Under the pieces are notes generated by a model. The model did no database searches, was not told the DNA's origin, and worked only from the letters and a program-made list of their open reading frames with translations. From Solitalea agri (GTDB taxonomy: Bacteria; Bacteroidota; Bacteroidia; Sphingobacteriales; Sphingobacteriaceae): a stretch of 43,416 bases of DNA. Each line of letters starts with the position of its first letter. Positions within the stretch are counted from its first letter, which is position 1. Made by a program: the position numbers and the translations under genes. The DNA lies in NCBI RefSeq assembly GCF_023914155.1, contig NZ_JAMWYS010000021.1, positions 1 through 43,416 on the forward strand, written 5' to 3'. Shown here piece by piece: positions 43,389 through 43,416 of this stretch.

Positions 43389-43416
43389 AGACATCTTCCC
43401 TACCATCTATGTACTT

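Noticed and set aside
1-43416. CRISPR array, prophage, insertion sequence or defence system
   Set aside because: No regularly spaced direct repeats of CRISPR type, no transposase or integrase motifs, and no nuclease-helicase or toxin-antitoxin gene pairs were seen on either strand.

Overview
The window is a chromosomal segment of a Bacteroidota bacterium, probably from the Sphingobacteriales; the order-level placement is inference from gene content. Supporting signs are: promoters of the Bacteroidota type (TTTG about 19 nt before TAnnTTTG) ahead of the S10 operon, a tRNA-Gln and other genes; rpsJ behind fusA and not at the head of the S10 operon; the order secY-map-infA-rpmJ without adk; many SpII lipoproteins and outer-membrane barrels; a DUF2723 membrane protein; no clear Shine-Dalgarno sites; and intergenic DNA rich in quasi-palindromic repeats.

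Layout. (1) 1-5068: a repeat-rich edge, an outer-membrane barrel gene, and a small surface-polysaccharide group: a WcaJ-like priming sugar transferase, a Wzi/RemB-like outer-membrane protein, and a convergent CpsB/YwqE-type PHP phosphatase. (2) 5157-23692, minus strand: the S10-spc-alpha ribosomal superoperon (rplC to rplQ, with secY, map, infA, rpmJ and rpoA), preceded by the str group rpsL-rpsG-fusA-rpsJ. The str group ends in its own strong hairpin, and the S10 part restarts from a textbook promoter at 19980-20010. (3) 23887-30400: a membrane protein of unknown function, an alpha/beta hydrolase, pgi, a one-heme lipoprotein cytochrome, pth, rplY (L25/Ctc) and prs. (4) 30636-34299: tRNA-Gln with a well-formed promoter and a 1051-residue DUF2723 protein. 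(5) 34300-38607: a looser accessory stretch with secreted or lipoprotein genes, an endonuclease/exonuclease/phosphatase-family enzyme, and several very short reading frames. (6) 38787-43416: accA, two BON-domain genes (one with LysM), a lipoprotein, a cytochrome-b5-like gene that may be leaderless, a small membrane protein, a PfkB sugar kinase, and two identical tandem tRNA-Asn genes with a terminator.

Most of the window is conserved housekeeping sequence and I see no clear new multigene system, CRISPR array, prophage or insertion sequence. The most useful leads are: a hairpin with a T-tract that overlaps a promoter-like box inside the spc operon (13437-13475); perfect or near-perfect hairpins at several ribosomal gene junctions; the RGG-rich tail of ribosomal protein S3; several unrelated families of quasi-palindromic intergenic repeats; and unannotated small reading frames at 34578-34703, 34749-34892, 36812-36946 and 30796-30879.
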